Assembly (NCBI RefSeq): GCF_014645795.1 | Contig: NZ_BMMK01000017.1 | Span: forward strand, 88,336 to 152,335 | Reading direction: 5' to 3' | Source: Longimycelium tulufanense | Lineage (GTDB): Bacteria; Actinomycetota; Actinomycetes; Mycobacteriales; Pseudonocardiaceae | Length of the DNA stretch: 64,000 nucleotides | Shown: in pieces, positions 9,847 through 19,527 of the stretch | Numbering within the stretch: the stretch's first letter is position 1 | How the letters are laid out: each line of letters opens with the position of its first letter | Program-made: the position numbers and the translations under genes | The notes under the pieces: model-generated | Databases searched by the model: none | Seen by the model: the letters and a program-made list of their open reading frames with translations, nothing else | What the model was told of the DNA's origin: nothing

Positions 9847-11298
9847 TCAGCCGACGGCCCCTTCCATCTGCAGCTCGATCAGTCGGTTCAACTCGAGGGC
9901 GTACTCCATGGGCAGCTCGCGGGCGATCGGCTCCACGAAGCCGCGCACCACCATGGCCATGGCCTCGTCCTCGGTCAGGCCGCGGGACATCAGGTAGAAC
10001 AGCTGGTCGTCGCTGACCTTGGAGACCGTGGCCTCGTGCCCCATGGCCACGTCGTCCTCTCGGATGTCGACGTAGGGGTAGGTGTCGGACCGGCTGATGT
10101 TGTCCACCAGCAGGGCGTCGCACTTCACCGTCGACTTGGAGTGGTGGGCGCGCTTGTGCACCCGGACCAGGCCGCGGTAGGAGGTGCGGCCGCCGCCCCG
10201 GGCCACCGACTTGGACACGATGGTCGAGGAGGTGTGCGGCGCCAGGTGCTCCATCTTGGCGCCGGCGTCCTGGTGCTGGCCCTCCCCGGCGAAGGCGATG
10301 GACAGCACCTCGCCCTTGGCGTGCTCGCCCATCAGGAACACCGACGGGTACTTCATGGTGACCTTGGAGCCGATGTTGCCGTCGATCCACTCCATGGTCG
10401 CGCCCTCTTCGGCCTTGGCGCGCTTGGTGACCAGGTTGTAGACGTTGTTCGACCAGTTCTGGATGGTCGTGTACCGGCACCGGGCGTTCTTCTTGACGAT
10501 GATCTCCACGACCGCCGAGTGCAGCGAGTCCGAGGAGTAGATCGGCGCGGTGCAGCCCTCGACGTAGTGCACGTAGGCACCCTCGTCGACGATGATCAGC
10601 GTCCGCTCGAACTGGCCCATGTTCTCGGTGTTGATCCGGAAGTAGGCCTGCAGCGGGATGTCGACGTGCACGCCCGGCGGCACGTAGATGAACGAGCCGC
10701 CCGACCACACGGCGGTGTTCAGCGCGGAGAACTTGTTGTCGCCGGCCGGGATGACCGAGCCGAAGTACTCCCTGAACAGCTCCGGGTGCTCACGCAGGCC
10801 GGTGTCGGTGTCCAGGAAGATCACGCCCTGGGACTCCAGGTCGTCGCGGATCTTGTGGTAGACGACCTCGGACTCGTACTGGGCGGCCACACCGGCGATC
10901 AGGCGCTGCTTCTCGGCCTCCGGGATGCCCAGCTTGTCGTAGGTGTTCTTGATGTCCTCGGGCAGCTCGTCCCAGGTGGCCGCCTGCTTCTCGGTGGAGC
11001 GGACGAAGTACTTGATCGAGTCGAAGTCGATCCCGGTCAGGTCAGCGCCCCAGCCCGGCATCGGCTTGCGGTCGAAGATGCGCAGCGCCTTCAGCCGGGC
11101 CTCGAGCATCCACTCGGGCTCGTCCTTCCTGGCCGAGATGTCCCGGACGACCTCCTCGGAAAGGCCGCGGCGGGCGCTGGCCCCGGCGACGTCCGGGTCG
11201 GCCCAGCCGTACTCGTAGCGGCCGAGGGTCGCCAGGGCCTCCTCCTGGCTCAGCGGCTGCGCGGTGGTGGGTGTGCGCTGCTCCGCAGCGGCAGTCAT
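9847..11298 (-). CDS. sufB: SufB, Fe-S scaffold subunit (no intein)
   Basis: A 483-aa core scaffold protein that binds the nascent cluster. Conserved blocks include [19 protein letters not shown] and the C-terminal [14 protein letters not shown]. Unlike the mycobacterial homologue it has no intein. The ATG at 11298 overlaps the sufR stop (ATGA, 11295-11298), so the repressor and the first scaffold gene are probably co-translated. Confidence 0.96.
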   Translation of the reverse strand: MTAAAEQRTPTTAQPLSQEEALATLGRYEYGWADPDVAGASARRGLSEEVVRDISARKDEPEWMLEARLKALRIFDRKPMPGWGADLTGIDFDSIKYFVRSTEKQAATWDELPEDIKNTYDKLGIPEAEKQRLIAGVAAQYESEVVYHKIRDDLESQGVIFLDTDTGLREHPELFREYFGSVIPAGDNKFSALNTAVWSGGSFIYVPPGVHVDIPLQAYFRINTENMGQFERTLIIVDEGAYVHYVEGCTAPIYSSDSLHSAVVEIIVKKNARCRYTTIQNWSNNVYNLVTKRAKAEEGATMEWIDGNIGSKVTMKYPSVFLMGEHAKGEVLSIAFAGEGQHQDAGAKMEHLAPHTSSTIVSKSVARGGGRTSYRGLVRVHKRAHHSKSTVKCDALLVDNISRSDTYPYVDIREDDVAMGHEATVSKVSDDQLFYLMSRGLTEDEAMAMVVRGFVEPIARELPMEYALELNRLIELQMEGAVG

Positions 11299-12200
11299 GC
11301 GGGCTCCCCTTCGGTTGCTTGGCTCGACCCCGTGGACGGGCCGGTTCGGGCCGTCCCGCCCTGGTTCGATCCCGGGATCCGTGCGGTGTCCCCGGCCGGT
11401 TCCGGGGTGTCCGGATCCGGTGTCGGGCACGTCTTCGTGGTGGTGTCACTCGTGGTGGTCTCACCCGTGAGCGGGATGTGCGTGGTGCACGCCGCGTCGC
11501 CGCGGGCGATGGTGGCCAGGCGTTGCACGTGGCTGCCGAGCAGCTCGGCGAAGGCGGCGGTCTCCGCCTCGCAGAGCTGCGGGAACTCCGCGGCCACGTG
11601 CGCCACCGGGCAGTGGTGCTGGCACAGCTGCTCGCCCATGCCGACCCGGCGGGTCGAGGCAGCGTAACCCTCTCGGGTGAGGGCGATGGCCAGCGCCTGG
11701 GCCCGCTCGGTGAGACCGGTGCGGGCGGTCACCGCGGCGCGGTGCCGGTCGACGAGGCCGGCCACCCGGCGCTCGGCGAAGGCCCGCACCGCCTGCTCCC
11801 CGCCGTGCTCGGCCAGGAAGCGCAGCGCGGCGACCGCGATGTCGTCGTAGGCGTGGCCGAACCGGGCCCGGCCGGCCTCGGTCAGCAGGAACAGCCGGGC
11901 CGGGCGACCCCGGCCGCGGCGGCCCCGCCGCGGCGCGTCCCTGGTGCACGCCTCGCCGTCGGCGAGCAGGGCGTCCAGGTGCCGGCGGACGGCGGCCGGG
12001 CTCAGGCCCAGCTCCTCGGCGACCGCGGCGGCGGTGACCGGTCCCTGCTCCAGCAGCAGGCGGGCCACCGCGTGCCGGGTGCCGCCGTCGGCGTGCGCGC
12101 CCGCCCCGTTCGGCGGGGTGCTGACACCCGCGGCCGACACCGAACCGCCGCCCCCGATTCCGGTGGCGGCGGCCGGCTCGACGGCCTCGACGTTTTTCAC
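11295..12200 (-). CDS. sufR: SufR, Fe-S-sensing repressor of the suf operon
   Basis: A regulator of about 301 aa with an N-terminal winged helix-turn-helix ([19 protein letters not shown]) and a C-terminal cysteine cluster (CQHHC plus a Cys 13 residues on) expected to bind an Fe-S cluster. In mycobacteria holo-SufR represses its own operon. The start is uncertain. The GTG at 12200 lies inside the operator at 12197-12211 and a TAGGCA hexamer at 12212-12217 would give an almost leaderless mRNA. An upstream in-frame ATG near 12240 is an alternative. The low-complexity N-terminus gives little help. Confidence 0.88.
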   Translation of the reverse strand: MKNVEAVEPAAATGIGGGGSVSAAGVSTPPNGAGAHADGGTRHAVARLLLEQGPVTAAAVAEELGLSPAAVRRHLDALLADGEACTRDAPRRGRRGRGRPARLFLLTEAGRARFGHAYDDIAVAALRFLAEHGGEQAVRAFAERRVAGLVDRHRAAVTARTGLTERAQALAIALTREGYAASTRRVGMGEQLCQHHCPVAHVAAEFPQLCEAETAAFAELLGSHVQRLATIARGDAACTTHIPLTGETTTSDTTTKTCPTPDPDTPEPAGDTARIPGSNQGGTARTGPSTGSSQATEGEPA

Positions 12201-12211
12201 AACATGAGTGT
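12197..12211 (-). promoter_or_regulatory. SufR operator, ACACT-N5-TGTGA
   Basis: The minus strand reads ACACTCATGTTGTGA, an exact match to the ACACT-N5-TGTGA site I recall for mycobacterial SufR (Rv1460). It lies over the probable sufR start and just downstream of a possible -10 (TAGGCA, 12212-12217), a good position to block transcription. Confidence 0.75.
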
Positions 12212-12391
12212 TGCCTATTTCAGGGCCAACGGCAAAGCCCATGGTCAGCACGGTGAGTGGGCTCACAGCCTGGGCCGGGCGGGTGGGCCGGGCGGCCGGC
12301 CGGGAGGGAGCGGCACGTCGCATCGCTACGCTTCGTCATCGTGGTGGCGGGCGGACCGGCGGGTGATGCGGCGCTGGACGAGGAGCGAGAC

Positions 12392-14044
12392 GTGGCGGGC
12401 ACCGGGCGCGGCCCGGGCGCCACGGCCAACGGCGCACCCGGCGGCCGGCCGTCGACGGCGGTGTTGACCGTGGCGTCCAGGGAGCTGGCCGAACCGGCCC
12501 CGCTGGACCGCGTCGAGCGGCGCCAGCTGGACATCGTGCGCCGGTTCGGCACGGTCGGCTCGCTGCTGCTGGCGGTCGGCGCGTTGGGCGCCGGCGCGAG
12601 CCCGGTCAACAACCCGGTGCAGGGCATGCGGCTCCTCGGCCTGCCCGCCCGGATGCCCACCGCCTCGCTGGCGGTGGCCTACGCCGGTGTGATCATGATC
12701 GTGCTGGCCTGGCTGGCGCTGGGCCGGTTGGCCCGGCCCGGGCGGCCGCGGCTGGTCTCCCGCCGGCAGCTGGACCGCACGCTGGTCATGTGGGTCACCC
12801 CCCTGGCGCTGGCCCCGCCGATGTTCAGCCGGGACATCTACAGCTACCTGGCGCAGACCGAGATCGCCAACCTGGGCATGGACCCCTACCAGGTCGGGCC
12901 GGTGGACGCGCTGGGCCCGGACCACCCGCTGACCCAGGGCGTGCCCAACATCTGGCGGGACACCCCCGCCCCCTACGGCCCGGCCTTCCTCACCATGTCC
13001 CGGGTCATCGCCTGGGCCGCCGGGGACAACGTCGTGCTGGGCATCCTGCTGCATCGGGTGTTCGCGCTGGCGGGTGTGGCGTTGATCATGTGGGCGCTGC
13101 CGCGGCTGGCGCGGCGGTGCGGGGTGCGGCCGGTGAGCGCGCTCTGGCTCGGCGCGGCCAACCCGCTGGTGCTGTTCCACCTGGTCAGTGGCATCCACAA
13201 CGAGGCGCTGATGATCGGGCTGATGCTCGCCGGCTTCGAGATCGCGCTGCGCAACAACCGGATCGCCACGGTCGTCACCGGCGCCCTGGTGATCACCACC
13301 GGCGCGGCGGTGAAGATCACGGCCGCGCCGGCGCTGGGCTTCCTGGGCGCGGCGCTGGCTCGCCGACGCGGCGGCCGGGTCGCCGACCTGGTGCGGATCG
13401 CCCTGCTCCTCACCGCGGTGTTCGTCGCCGGGACCACGGCGTGGTCGCTGTTCAGCGGCCTGGGCTTCGGCTGGCTGCAGACCCTGGACACCGCCAACAA
13501 GGTGCGCAGCTGGATCTCGCCGTCCACCGCGTTGGGCATGCTCGGCGGCGGGCTGGGCATCCTGCTCGGCCTGGGCAACCACAGCGACCAGGTGGTGGAT
13601 CTGACCCGGGTGATCGGCCAGGCCACCAGCGCGGTGATCATGCTCGGCCTGCTGTGGCTGTCCTTCCGCAGCTGGCGGCACCACCGCGCCCGCGAGCCGC
13701 TGGCCGCGCTGGGCGTGGCGCTGGGCGCGGTGATCCTGCTCGGGCCGGTCGTGCACCCCTGGTACCTGCTGTGGGCGGCGATTCCGTTGGGAGCGGCCAC
13801 CACCTCGCCCCGGTTCCGGGCCGCCGCCACCGTCATCACCGTCGTGCTGGCCCTGGTGGTGCCGCCGACCGGGGCGGCGTTCGACAACCGCGCCTACGTG
13901 ATGCCGCAGGCCATCGTGGCGGCGGTGATCGTCGTGGCGCTCGCGCTGGTCGTGGTGCGCAAGGTGATCCTGCCGGCCGGGTTCCCCACGGCGTTCCCGG
14001 CGGGTGCTCCCCGGCCCGCCGCCACCGGTGACCCGGCAGGGTGA
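12392..14044 (+). CDS. mptB: MptB-like alpha-1,6-mannosyltransferase (GT-C membrane enzyme)
   Basis: A 550-aa polytopic membrane glycosyltransferase that uses polyprenyl-phosphate sugar donors to extend extracytoplasmic glycan. The first loop carries MFSRDIYSYLAQ, the acidic catalytic-loop region of this family. Many hydrophobic segments follow and conserved blocks such as HLVSGIHNEALMIGLML are present. The start GTG 12392 has AGGAG at 12381-12385. It is divergent from sufR, as in mycobacteria (Rv1459c beside Rv1460). The exact acceptor in this organism is not known. Confidence 0.88.
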   Translation: MAGTGRGPGATANGAPGGRPSTAVLTVASRELAEPAPLDRVERRQLDIVRRFGTVGSLLLAVGALGAGASPVNNPVQGMRLLGLPARMPTASLAVAYAGVIMIVLAWLALGRLARPGRPRLVSRRQLDRTLVMWVTPLALAPPMFSRDIYSYLAQTEIANLGMDPYQVGPVDALGPDHPLTQGVPNIWRDTPAPYGPAFLTMSRVIAWAAGDNVVLGILLHRVFALAGVALIMWALPRLARRCGVRPVSALWLGAANPLVLFHLVSGIHNEALMIGLMLAGFEIALRNNRIATVVTGALVITTGAAVKITAAPALGFLGAALARRRGGRVADLVRIALLLTAVFVAGTTAWSLFSGLGFGWLQTLDTANKVRSWISPSTALGMLGGGLGILLGLGNHSDQVVDLTRVIGQATSAVIMLGLLWLSFRSWRHHRAREPLAALGVALGAVILLGPVVHPWYLLWAAIPLGAATTSPRFRAAATVITVVLALVVPPTGAAFDNRAYVMPQAIVAAVIVVALALVVVRKVILPAGFPTAFPAGAPRPAATGDPAG

Positions 14045-14118
14045 TCACGCTCACCATCGACGCTGGTGAGGGGGCCCACGTCCGCCACCCGGCCGGGGAC
14101 GACATAGGCTTGCCCGTC

Positions 14119-15057
14119 GTGAGCCGTAACGCCGACCACCACCCCGCAGTCGAGGTGTCCGGGCTGGTCAAGCGCTACGGCTCGACCACCGCCGTGGACG
14201 CCGTCGACCTGCGGCTTCCCCGCGGTCGGGTGCTCGCCCTACTCGGCCCGAACGGCGCGGGCAAGACCACCACCGTGGAGGTGTGCGAGGGCTTCCTGCG
14301 CCCGGACGCCGGCCGGGTGCGCGTGCTCGGCCTGGACCCGGTCGCCGATGTCGAGCGGCTGCGGCCGCGGGTGGGTGTGATGCCGCAGGGCGGCGGTGCC
14401 TACCCCGGGGTGCGGGCCGACGAGATGCTGCGGCTGGTCGCCGCCTGCGCGGCCCACCCGCTCGATCCGGACTGGCTGCTGGCCACGCTCGGGCTGGACG
14501 CCGTGCGGCGTACCCCGTTCAAGCGGCTCTCCGGTGGCCAGCAGCAGCGGCTGTCCCTGGCGTGCGCCCTGGTGGGCCGGCCGGAGCTGGTGTTTCTGGA
14601 CGAGCCCACCGCCGGCATGGACCCGCAGGCGCGCCGCCTGGTGTGGGAGGTGGTTGCCGCGCTGCGGGCCGACGGGGTCTCGGTGTTGCTCACCACGCAC
14701 CTGATGGACGAGGCCGAGACGCTGGCCGACCACGTGGTGATCATCGATCGCGGGCGGGTCGTGGCCGAGGGCTCGCCGGAGGCGTTGACCAGCGAGACCG
14801 CCGACCGCCAGCTGCGGTTTCGGGCCCGCCCCGGTCTGGACCTGCACCTGCTGCTCACCGCGTTGCCCGAGGGCTGCCACGCCATCGAGACCACGCCCGG
14901 CTCCTACCTGGTGACCGGCACGATCGACCCGCAGGTGGTGTCGACGGTGACCTCCTGGTGCGCCCAGCACGGCGTGCTGGCCAGCGAACTGCAGGTGGCG
15001 CGGCGCAGCCTGGAGGACGTGTTCCTGGAACTGACCGGACGGGAGCTGCGCCCGTGA
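14119..15057 (+). CDS. ABC transporter ATP-binding protein (DrrA type)
   Basis: A protein of about 312 aa with Walker A GPNGAGKTT, signature LSGGQQQRLSL and Walker B VFLDEPTAGMD. A C-terminal domain typical of DrrA/NodI-like exporters follows. Two starts are possible: GTG 14041, which overlaps the mptB stop, or GTG 14119, which lies 8 nt after TAGGCT (14105-14110) and would suit a leaderless transcript. The second is preferred because family homology begins just after it. It pairs with the permease that follows. The substrate is unknown. Confidence 0.92.
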   Translation: MSRNADHHPAVEVSGLVKRYGSTTAVDAVDLRLPRGRVLALLGPNGAGKTTTVEVCEGFLRPDAGRVRVLGLDPVADVERLRPRVGVMPQGGGAYPGVRADEMLRLVAACAAHPLDPDWLLATLGLDAVRRTPFKRLSGGQQQRLSLACALVGRPELVFLDEPTAGMDPQARRLVWEVVAALRADGVSVLLTTHLMDEAETLADHVVIIDRGRVVAEGSPEALTSETADRQLRFRARPGLDLHLLLTALPEGCHAIETTPGSYLVTGTIDPQVVSTVTSWCAQHGVLASELQVARRSLEDVFLELTGRELRP

Positions 15058-15839
15058 GGACCCAGACGCGCTTTCCCACCGGCACCTTCCGGCCGGAGCC
15101 GGGCCGGGGTCGGCTGCTCGGGATGCTCGCCACGCACACCCGCACCGAGGCGACGCTCACGCTGCGCAACGGGGAGCAGGTGTTGCTCACCCTGCTGATC
15201 CCGCTGGCACTGCTGGTCGGGTTGAGCGTGCTGAAGGTCGTGCCGCTGCCCGAGCCGCGGGTGGACTCGGTGACGCCGCGGGTGCTGGCGCTGGCGGTGA
15301 TGTCGACGACCTTCACCGGCCAGGCGATCGCGCTCGGTTTCGATCGCCGGTACGGGGTGCTCAGGCGGCTGGCCGCCACGGCGTTGCCGCGGTGGCTGTT
15401 GGTGGCCGGGCGGGTGCTGGCGAACCTGCTGGTGGTGGCGATCCAACTGGTGGTGCTCGGCGTGGTGGCCGCGGCGCTGGGCTGGTCGCCCGCGGCGTCC
15501 GGGCTGGGGTGGGCCCTGGTGTTCGTGGTGCTGGGCGGGCTCGCCTTCGGTGCGCTCGGCGTGCTGTTGGGTGGCGCGTTGCGGGCCGAGGTCGTGCTGG
15601 CGCTGGCCAACACCGTGTGGTTCGTGTTGCTGCTGGCCGGCGGGATCGTGGTACCGCTGAGCGCGTTGCCGGACGGCTTGGCCGAGGTGGTACGGCTGTT
15701 GCCGTCGAGCGCGCTGGCCGAAGGGTTGCGGACCGCATTGGTGGAGGGCACGTTCCCGGGCTGGGAGCCCCTCGCGGTGCTCGTCGGCTGGACCGCCGTG
15801 GCCGGCCTGCTGGCCACGCGCACCACGCGGCTGACCTGA
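15054..15839 (+). CDS. ABC-2 type permease
   Basis: A 261-aa membrane protein with six predicted helices, partner of the preceding ATPase. The GTG start overlaps the ATPase stop (GTGA, 15054-15057). The same ATPase/permease pair lies between mptB and ctaA in mycobacteria (Rv1458c/Rv1457c). The substrate is not known; a lipid or glycan precursor is possible but unsupported. Confidence 0.9.
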   Translation: MRTQTRFPTGTFRPEPGRGRLLGMLATHTRTEATLTLRNGEQVLLTLLIPLALLVGLSVLKVVPLPEPRVDSVTPRVLALAVMSTTFTGQAIALGFDRRYGVLRRLAATALPRWLLVAGRVLANLLVVAIQLVVLGVVAAALGWSPAASGLGWALVFVVLGGLAFGALGVLLGGALRAEVVLALANTVWFVLLLAGGIVVPLSALPDGLAEVVRLLPSSALAEGLRTALVEGTFPGWEPLAVLVGWTAVAGLLATRTTRLT

Positions 15840-15919
15840 GCGGTCGGCCCTTCCGGGGTCCTGCGTGATCGAGGCCCCAGCGGCGCCGGGCTGCCGCGAA
15901 CACATGTAGGCAGACCACT

Positions 15920-15932
15920 TACTATCGGGCGC
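15920..15932 (+). promoter_or_regulatory. -10 element for a leaderless ctaA transcript
   Basis: TACTAT at 15920-15925 ends 7 nt before the ctaA GTG at 15933. This fits the actinobacterial leaderless pattern, and no ribosome site is present. The -35 region is not distinctive. Confidence 0.65.
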
Positions 15933-16907
15933 GTGCCAGCCCTCTCCTGGTTGTCCCGGATTCCTGCGCCGCCGCTCGCGTGGCAACGCGCGTTCGCGAT
16001 CGCGGCGCTCGTCGCGCACGCGGGGATCGCGGTGACCGGCTCCGTGGTACGCGTGACCGGTTCCGGGCTGGGTTGTCCCACGTGGCCGCAGTGCGTTCCC
16101 GGCAGCCTGACACCGGTGGCCCGACCCGAGTTCGACGCGCTGCACCAGTGGGTGGAGTTCGGCAACCGGCTCCTCACCGGGGCGGTCGGCCTGGCGAGCG
16201 CGGCGTGCCTGATCGCGGCCCTGCTGGTGCGGCCGCGACGGCCGCGGCTGATCTGGCTGGCGGCGGCCATGCCGGCCGGTGTGGTCGCGCAGGCCGTGAT
16301 CGGGGGCATCACCGTGCTGACCGGGCTGCTCTGGTGGACGGTGGCGGCGCACTTCCTCGCGTCGGTGGTGCTGACGTGGCTGGCCGTCCTGCTCGTGCGA
16401 GCGATCAACGAGGGCGACGAGCCCGCGCGACCGCTGGTGCCCGGCGCGTTGCGCAGGTTGCAGGCGTTCAACGTTGTCGTCCTGGTCGCGCTGTTGGTGG
16501 CGGGCACCCTGGTGACCGCGGCCGGGCCGCACTCGGGAGATGCGAACACCCCGCGCCTGGACCTGCCGGTGGCCTCGCTCGCCCAGGTTCACGCCGACCT
16601 GATGTTCCTCTATCTCGGTGCCGTCGTCGGGTTGGGCTTCGCGTTCCGCGCGGTGGGCGTCCCGCGCCAGGTCTGGTCGAGCTTCTGGACCGTGATCGCC
16701 GTCGTCATCGCGCAGGGCACGTTGGGGATGATCCAGTACTGGACCGGGGTGCCCGAGGTGTTGGTGTCCTTCCACGTTCTCGGCTCCGCCCTGGTCACGA
16801 TTGCCACCGCGGCGTTGTGGACCGCGACCCGGAACCGGGGTCCGCGACCGGTGCCCGGAATGACCGCCGTTGCCGAAACCCCCACTCCGGCCGGCGTCCG
16901 GGCATGA
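15933..16907 (+). CDS. ctaA: heme A synthase (CtaA/COX15)
   Basis: A 324-aa membrane enzyme that converts heme O to heme A for cytochrome aa3 oxidase. It shows the expected histidines: VAHAGIA, LHQWVEFGNRL, AAHFLAS, VHADLMF and FHVLGS. A Cys pair lies in the first extracytoplasmic loop (GCPTWPQC). About eight hydrophobic segments are visible. The GTG start is set by the -10 box 7 nt upstream. The partner gene ctaB is at 34.6 kb, on the far side of the accessory block. Confidence 0.95.
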   Translation: MPALSWLSRIPAPPLAWQRAFAIAALVAHAGIAVTGSVVRVTGSGLGCPTWPQCVPGSLTPVARPEFDALHQWVEFGNRLLTGAVGLASAACLIAALLVRPRRPRLIWLAAAMPAGVVAQAVIGGITVLTGLLWWTVAAHFLASVVLTWLAVLLVRAINEGDEPARPLVPGALRRLQAFNVVVLVALLVAGTLVTAAGPHSGDANTPRLDLPVASLAQVHADLMFLYLGAVVGLGFAFRAVGVPRQVWSSFWTVIAVVIAQGTLGMIQYWTGVPEVLVSFHVLGSALVTIATAALWTATRNRGPRPVPGMTAVAETPTPAGVRA

Positions 16908-16947
16908 CCCATCGCCAGCCGTCCACGGCCCGCTGTCTACCGTGGAC

Positions 16948-19527
16948 TTACTGGGAGCCCGGTGCCGTTCCCGGTCTGGCGTCGACCAGTTGGCGGAGGC
17001 GGGCGAGGAGCTCGCTGCGGTTGGCACAGCCGAGGCGTTGCCGCATCCGGGCCATGTGGTGCTCGACGGTCTTGGCGGAGATGAAGAGCCGGTCGGCAAC
17101 CTGCCGGTAGGTCATGCCGGCCAGCACGAGGGCGGCCACTTCCTGCTCCCGCTCGCTGAGCTGGACGGATTCCCGCGCGTCCGTGGTACCGGCCGCCGCG
17201 CCCGGGGTGGCGCCGCGGGGCGTGCCCTGCAACATCCGCGCCCGGTCGAGCAGGCCGACCATGGCCCGCCGGTCGGAGGTGCGGATCGCGGCCTGCCCGG
17301 CGAGCCGGGCCGCGTCCCACACCAGCCCGGCGTCGTGCAGCGCGAGCGCGACCGCATCCACCCGGGCCGGGTCGACCCTGCCCCGGGTGATCTCCAGCCA
17401 GCACTCGCCCGCCGCGGCGAGAACGGCGTTGTGGCGGTTGTGGTCGCGGTGCTCGGCCAGTGCCACGGCGTGTTGTTCGGCCGCCTCCGGGCGATCGGCG
17501 ATGATCGCCGCGTGCAGGCCACCCCAGTGCAGCGGTGCCGCCCACAGTGACGGGTCCCCCAGCCGCGCCAGCACCGAACGCGCCTCGGCCAGGTGTGGCG
17601 CGATCCGCTCGGAGTCCCGCTGCCGGGCCGCGGCGGTGGCCAGCTCCGCCAGCGGCAAAAAGGTGTAGAGGTCGACCGGGTGCCGCAGGACCGCTTCGCG
17701 GGCGTGTCCCCAGTGCCGGTGCAGCCCGGCGAGATCGCTGTGCCGCCGGGCCAGTCCCACCTCGAGTGCGACGGCGAAGAGCCGGTCGCGTGGTTCGAGT
17801 GCGGTGCCGCCCGGGGTGGCCCGGGTGAGGTGTTCCCGCGCGGCCGCCGTCCGCCCCCGGGCCATCGCGATCCAGCCCAGCAGCAGCCGGTGCCGTACCG
17901 CCATCGGCGTGCCGCCCATGCCGGTGGCCAGGGCGCGGTCGAGCACCGATCGTGCGGCGTCGAACTCCCCGCAGTGCAGGGCCACGAGGGCCGCCAGTGC
18001 GGCCGGGCTGTCCGGCAGCGGAGTTGCATGGCGCGCCGGCTCCAGCAGCGAGGCGGCCCTGACCAGGGTCGACAACGCCCTGCTCCAGCAGCCGTCGACC
18101 GACTCGCGCAGCCCGTGCGCCATCAACGCGGCCGCACCGACCAGCAGGGTGGGCGGGCCGTCGACGGGGATCTCCGCCAGCAACTGGCGTGCCTCCTCGA
18201 GGCGGCCGGTCCCGAGCAGGCCGATGGCGGCGAAGGCGGGCGACGGGCCGACGCCGGCCCACCGGTAGAGCTCGGCGCTGCGGTCGAGCTGGCCGCGGTG
18301 GGCGAATGCCGCCGCCGCAACGGCCGCGGCGTCCCGCCGCCCCGGTGCGTCCTCCGTCGCGATGACCTGGTCGGCCCACCGCAACGCGGCCTCAAAGTCC
18401 CCCACCAGCGCCGCGGCCCTGGCCCGGCCGGCAGCGACCACGTCCGCCGGGCGGCCGGCGGCCACCGCCGCGGCGAACAGCTCGCCCGCCAGCGCGGGCT
18501 GCTCGACGAGCGCCTCGCCCGCCGCGGCCTCGAAGACCGCGGCCGCACTCGCACCCCCGGCCCCCGTGCCGAGCAGGGAACGGGCCAACGGGAGCACCGG
18601 GCCGCCGCGGCCCAGCCGCAGCTCGGCGAGCCGCTGCCGGACCGCGTACCGGCGTTCGGCCGGGACCACCGCGGCGATCGCGCGGCGGCTCAGCGGGGGC
18701 AGCGCCCCGTCGGGGTCGACCAGGCTGGTGGCCCGGGCCGCGGCCATCACCTCGGCGACGCCCTCGGCGTCGGAGTCCAGCAGGGCGGCCAGCAGGTCGA
18801 GGTGGCGGCCGAACCCCGCCTCGATGGCCAGCAGCAGGCGCTGGACGTCGGGATCCAGCCAGTCCAGCTCGGGTTGGAAGCCGGTGAGGGCGGCCAGCGG
18901 CACTTCGGTGGGCCGGTCCGGGTTGGCCGGCACGACCTCGAAGGCGGCGGCCAGCCGGGCGACGAACCGGGGCACTCCCCCGGTCTGGGCGTGCACGAAC
19001 TCCACCAGCGCCGGGCTGGGAACGCGCCCGAGTACGCCGGCCAGCAGGTCGGCGACCTGCGCGGGGTCGAACGGGCGCAGTGCGAGGGAACGGCCGGCGC
19101 CGACGAGCACCTCGGTCAGCTCCACCAGGGTCGCCGGGCGCGGCCACGGCCGGGCGGCGACGACGAGCCGGGCGCCCGGCGCCGCGGCCAGCCGGACCAG
19201 GTCGCGCAGGTGGGCCGCGCCGAGCAGGTGCGCGTCATCGACGAGCAGGACCGCGTCGGCGGCCGGCGCGCCGGTGGCGAGCGCTGCCTGGTCCAGCACC
19301 TCGGCCCCGACGCGTCGGTAGGTGTCGGCGATCTCCCGCAGGATCGTGGTCTTGCCGAGGCCGGCGGGGGCGAGCAGCGCCCCGCGCAGCGGCGCGGCGG
19401 GGTCGTCCCCGATGGCCGCGAGCAGGTCGTTGACGGGGCCGGTCAGGATCGGGGCAGGTCGGGTCGGTGCTGGGGACAACGGCCTTCCTCGGGTGCGGGT
19501 TGTCGCGCGGCAGCGGGGTGCGGTCAT
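16948..19527 (-). CDS. large LuxR-family regulator with N-terminal ATPase domain (IniR/Rv0339c-like)
   Basis: An 859-aa regulator of the LAL/MalT architecture. A P-loop ATPase lies at about residues 30-270 (Walker A APAGLGKTT, Walker B AVLLVDDAHLL). A long alpha-helical TPR-like middle follows, then a C-terminal GerE helix-turn-helix with LSEREQEVAALVLAGMTY. The start overlaps the stop of the Hsp70-like gene (ATGA, 19524-19527), so both form one operon. In mycobacteria a protein of this design and size (Rv0339c, IniR) sits beside iniBAC and activates it. That parallel suggests it controls the iniB-like operon at 21.4-25.6 kb. What it senses is unknown. Confidence 0.85.
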   Translation of the reverse strand: MTAPRCRATTRTRGRPLSPAPTRPAPILTGPVNDLLAAIGDDPAAPLRGALLAPAGLGKTTILREIADTYRRVGAEVLDQAALATGAPAADAVLLVDDAHLLGAAHLRDLVRLAAAPGARLVVAARPWPRPATLVELTEVLVGAGRSLALRPFDPAQVADLLAGVLGRVPSPALVEFVHAQTGGVPRFVARLAAAFEVVPANPDRPTEVPLAALTGFQPELDWLDPDVQRLLLAIEAGFGRHLDLLAALLDSDAEGVAEVMAAARATSLVDPDGALPPLSRRAIAAVVPAERRYAVRQRLAELRLGRGGPVLPLARSLLGTGAGGASAAAVFEAAAGEALVEQPALAGELFAAAVAAGRPADVVAAGRARAAALVGDFEAALRWADQVIATEDAPGRRDAAAVAAAAFAHRGQLDRSAELYRWAGVGPSPAFAAIGLLGTGRLEEARQLLAEIPVDGPPTLLVGAAALMAHGLRESVDGCWSRALSTLVRAASLLEPARHATPLPDSPAALAALVALHCGEFDAARSVLDRALATGMGGTPMAVRHRLLLGWIAMARGRTAAAREHLTRATPGGTALEPRDRLFAVALEVGLARRHSDLAGLHRHWGHAREAVLRHPVDLYTFLPLAELATAAARQRDSERIAPHLAEARSVLARLGDPSLWAAPLHWGGLHAAIIADRPEAAEQHAVALAEHRDHNRHNAVLAAAGECWLEITRGRVDPARVDAVALALHDAGLVWDAARLAGQAAIRTSDRRAMVGLLDRARMLQGTPRGATPGAAAGTTDARESVQLSEREQEVAALVLAGMTYRQVADRLFISAKTVEHHMARMRQRLGCANRSELLARLRQLVDARPGTAPGSQ

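Noticed and set aside
8645..10708. A 687-codon frame covering sufD and part of sufB
   Set aside because: Only the part from 9844 has SufD homology; the first part is an out-of-frame reading of sufB.
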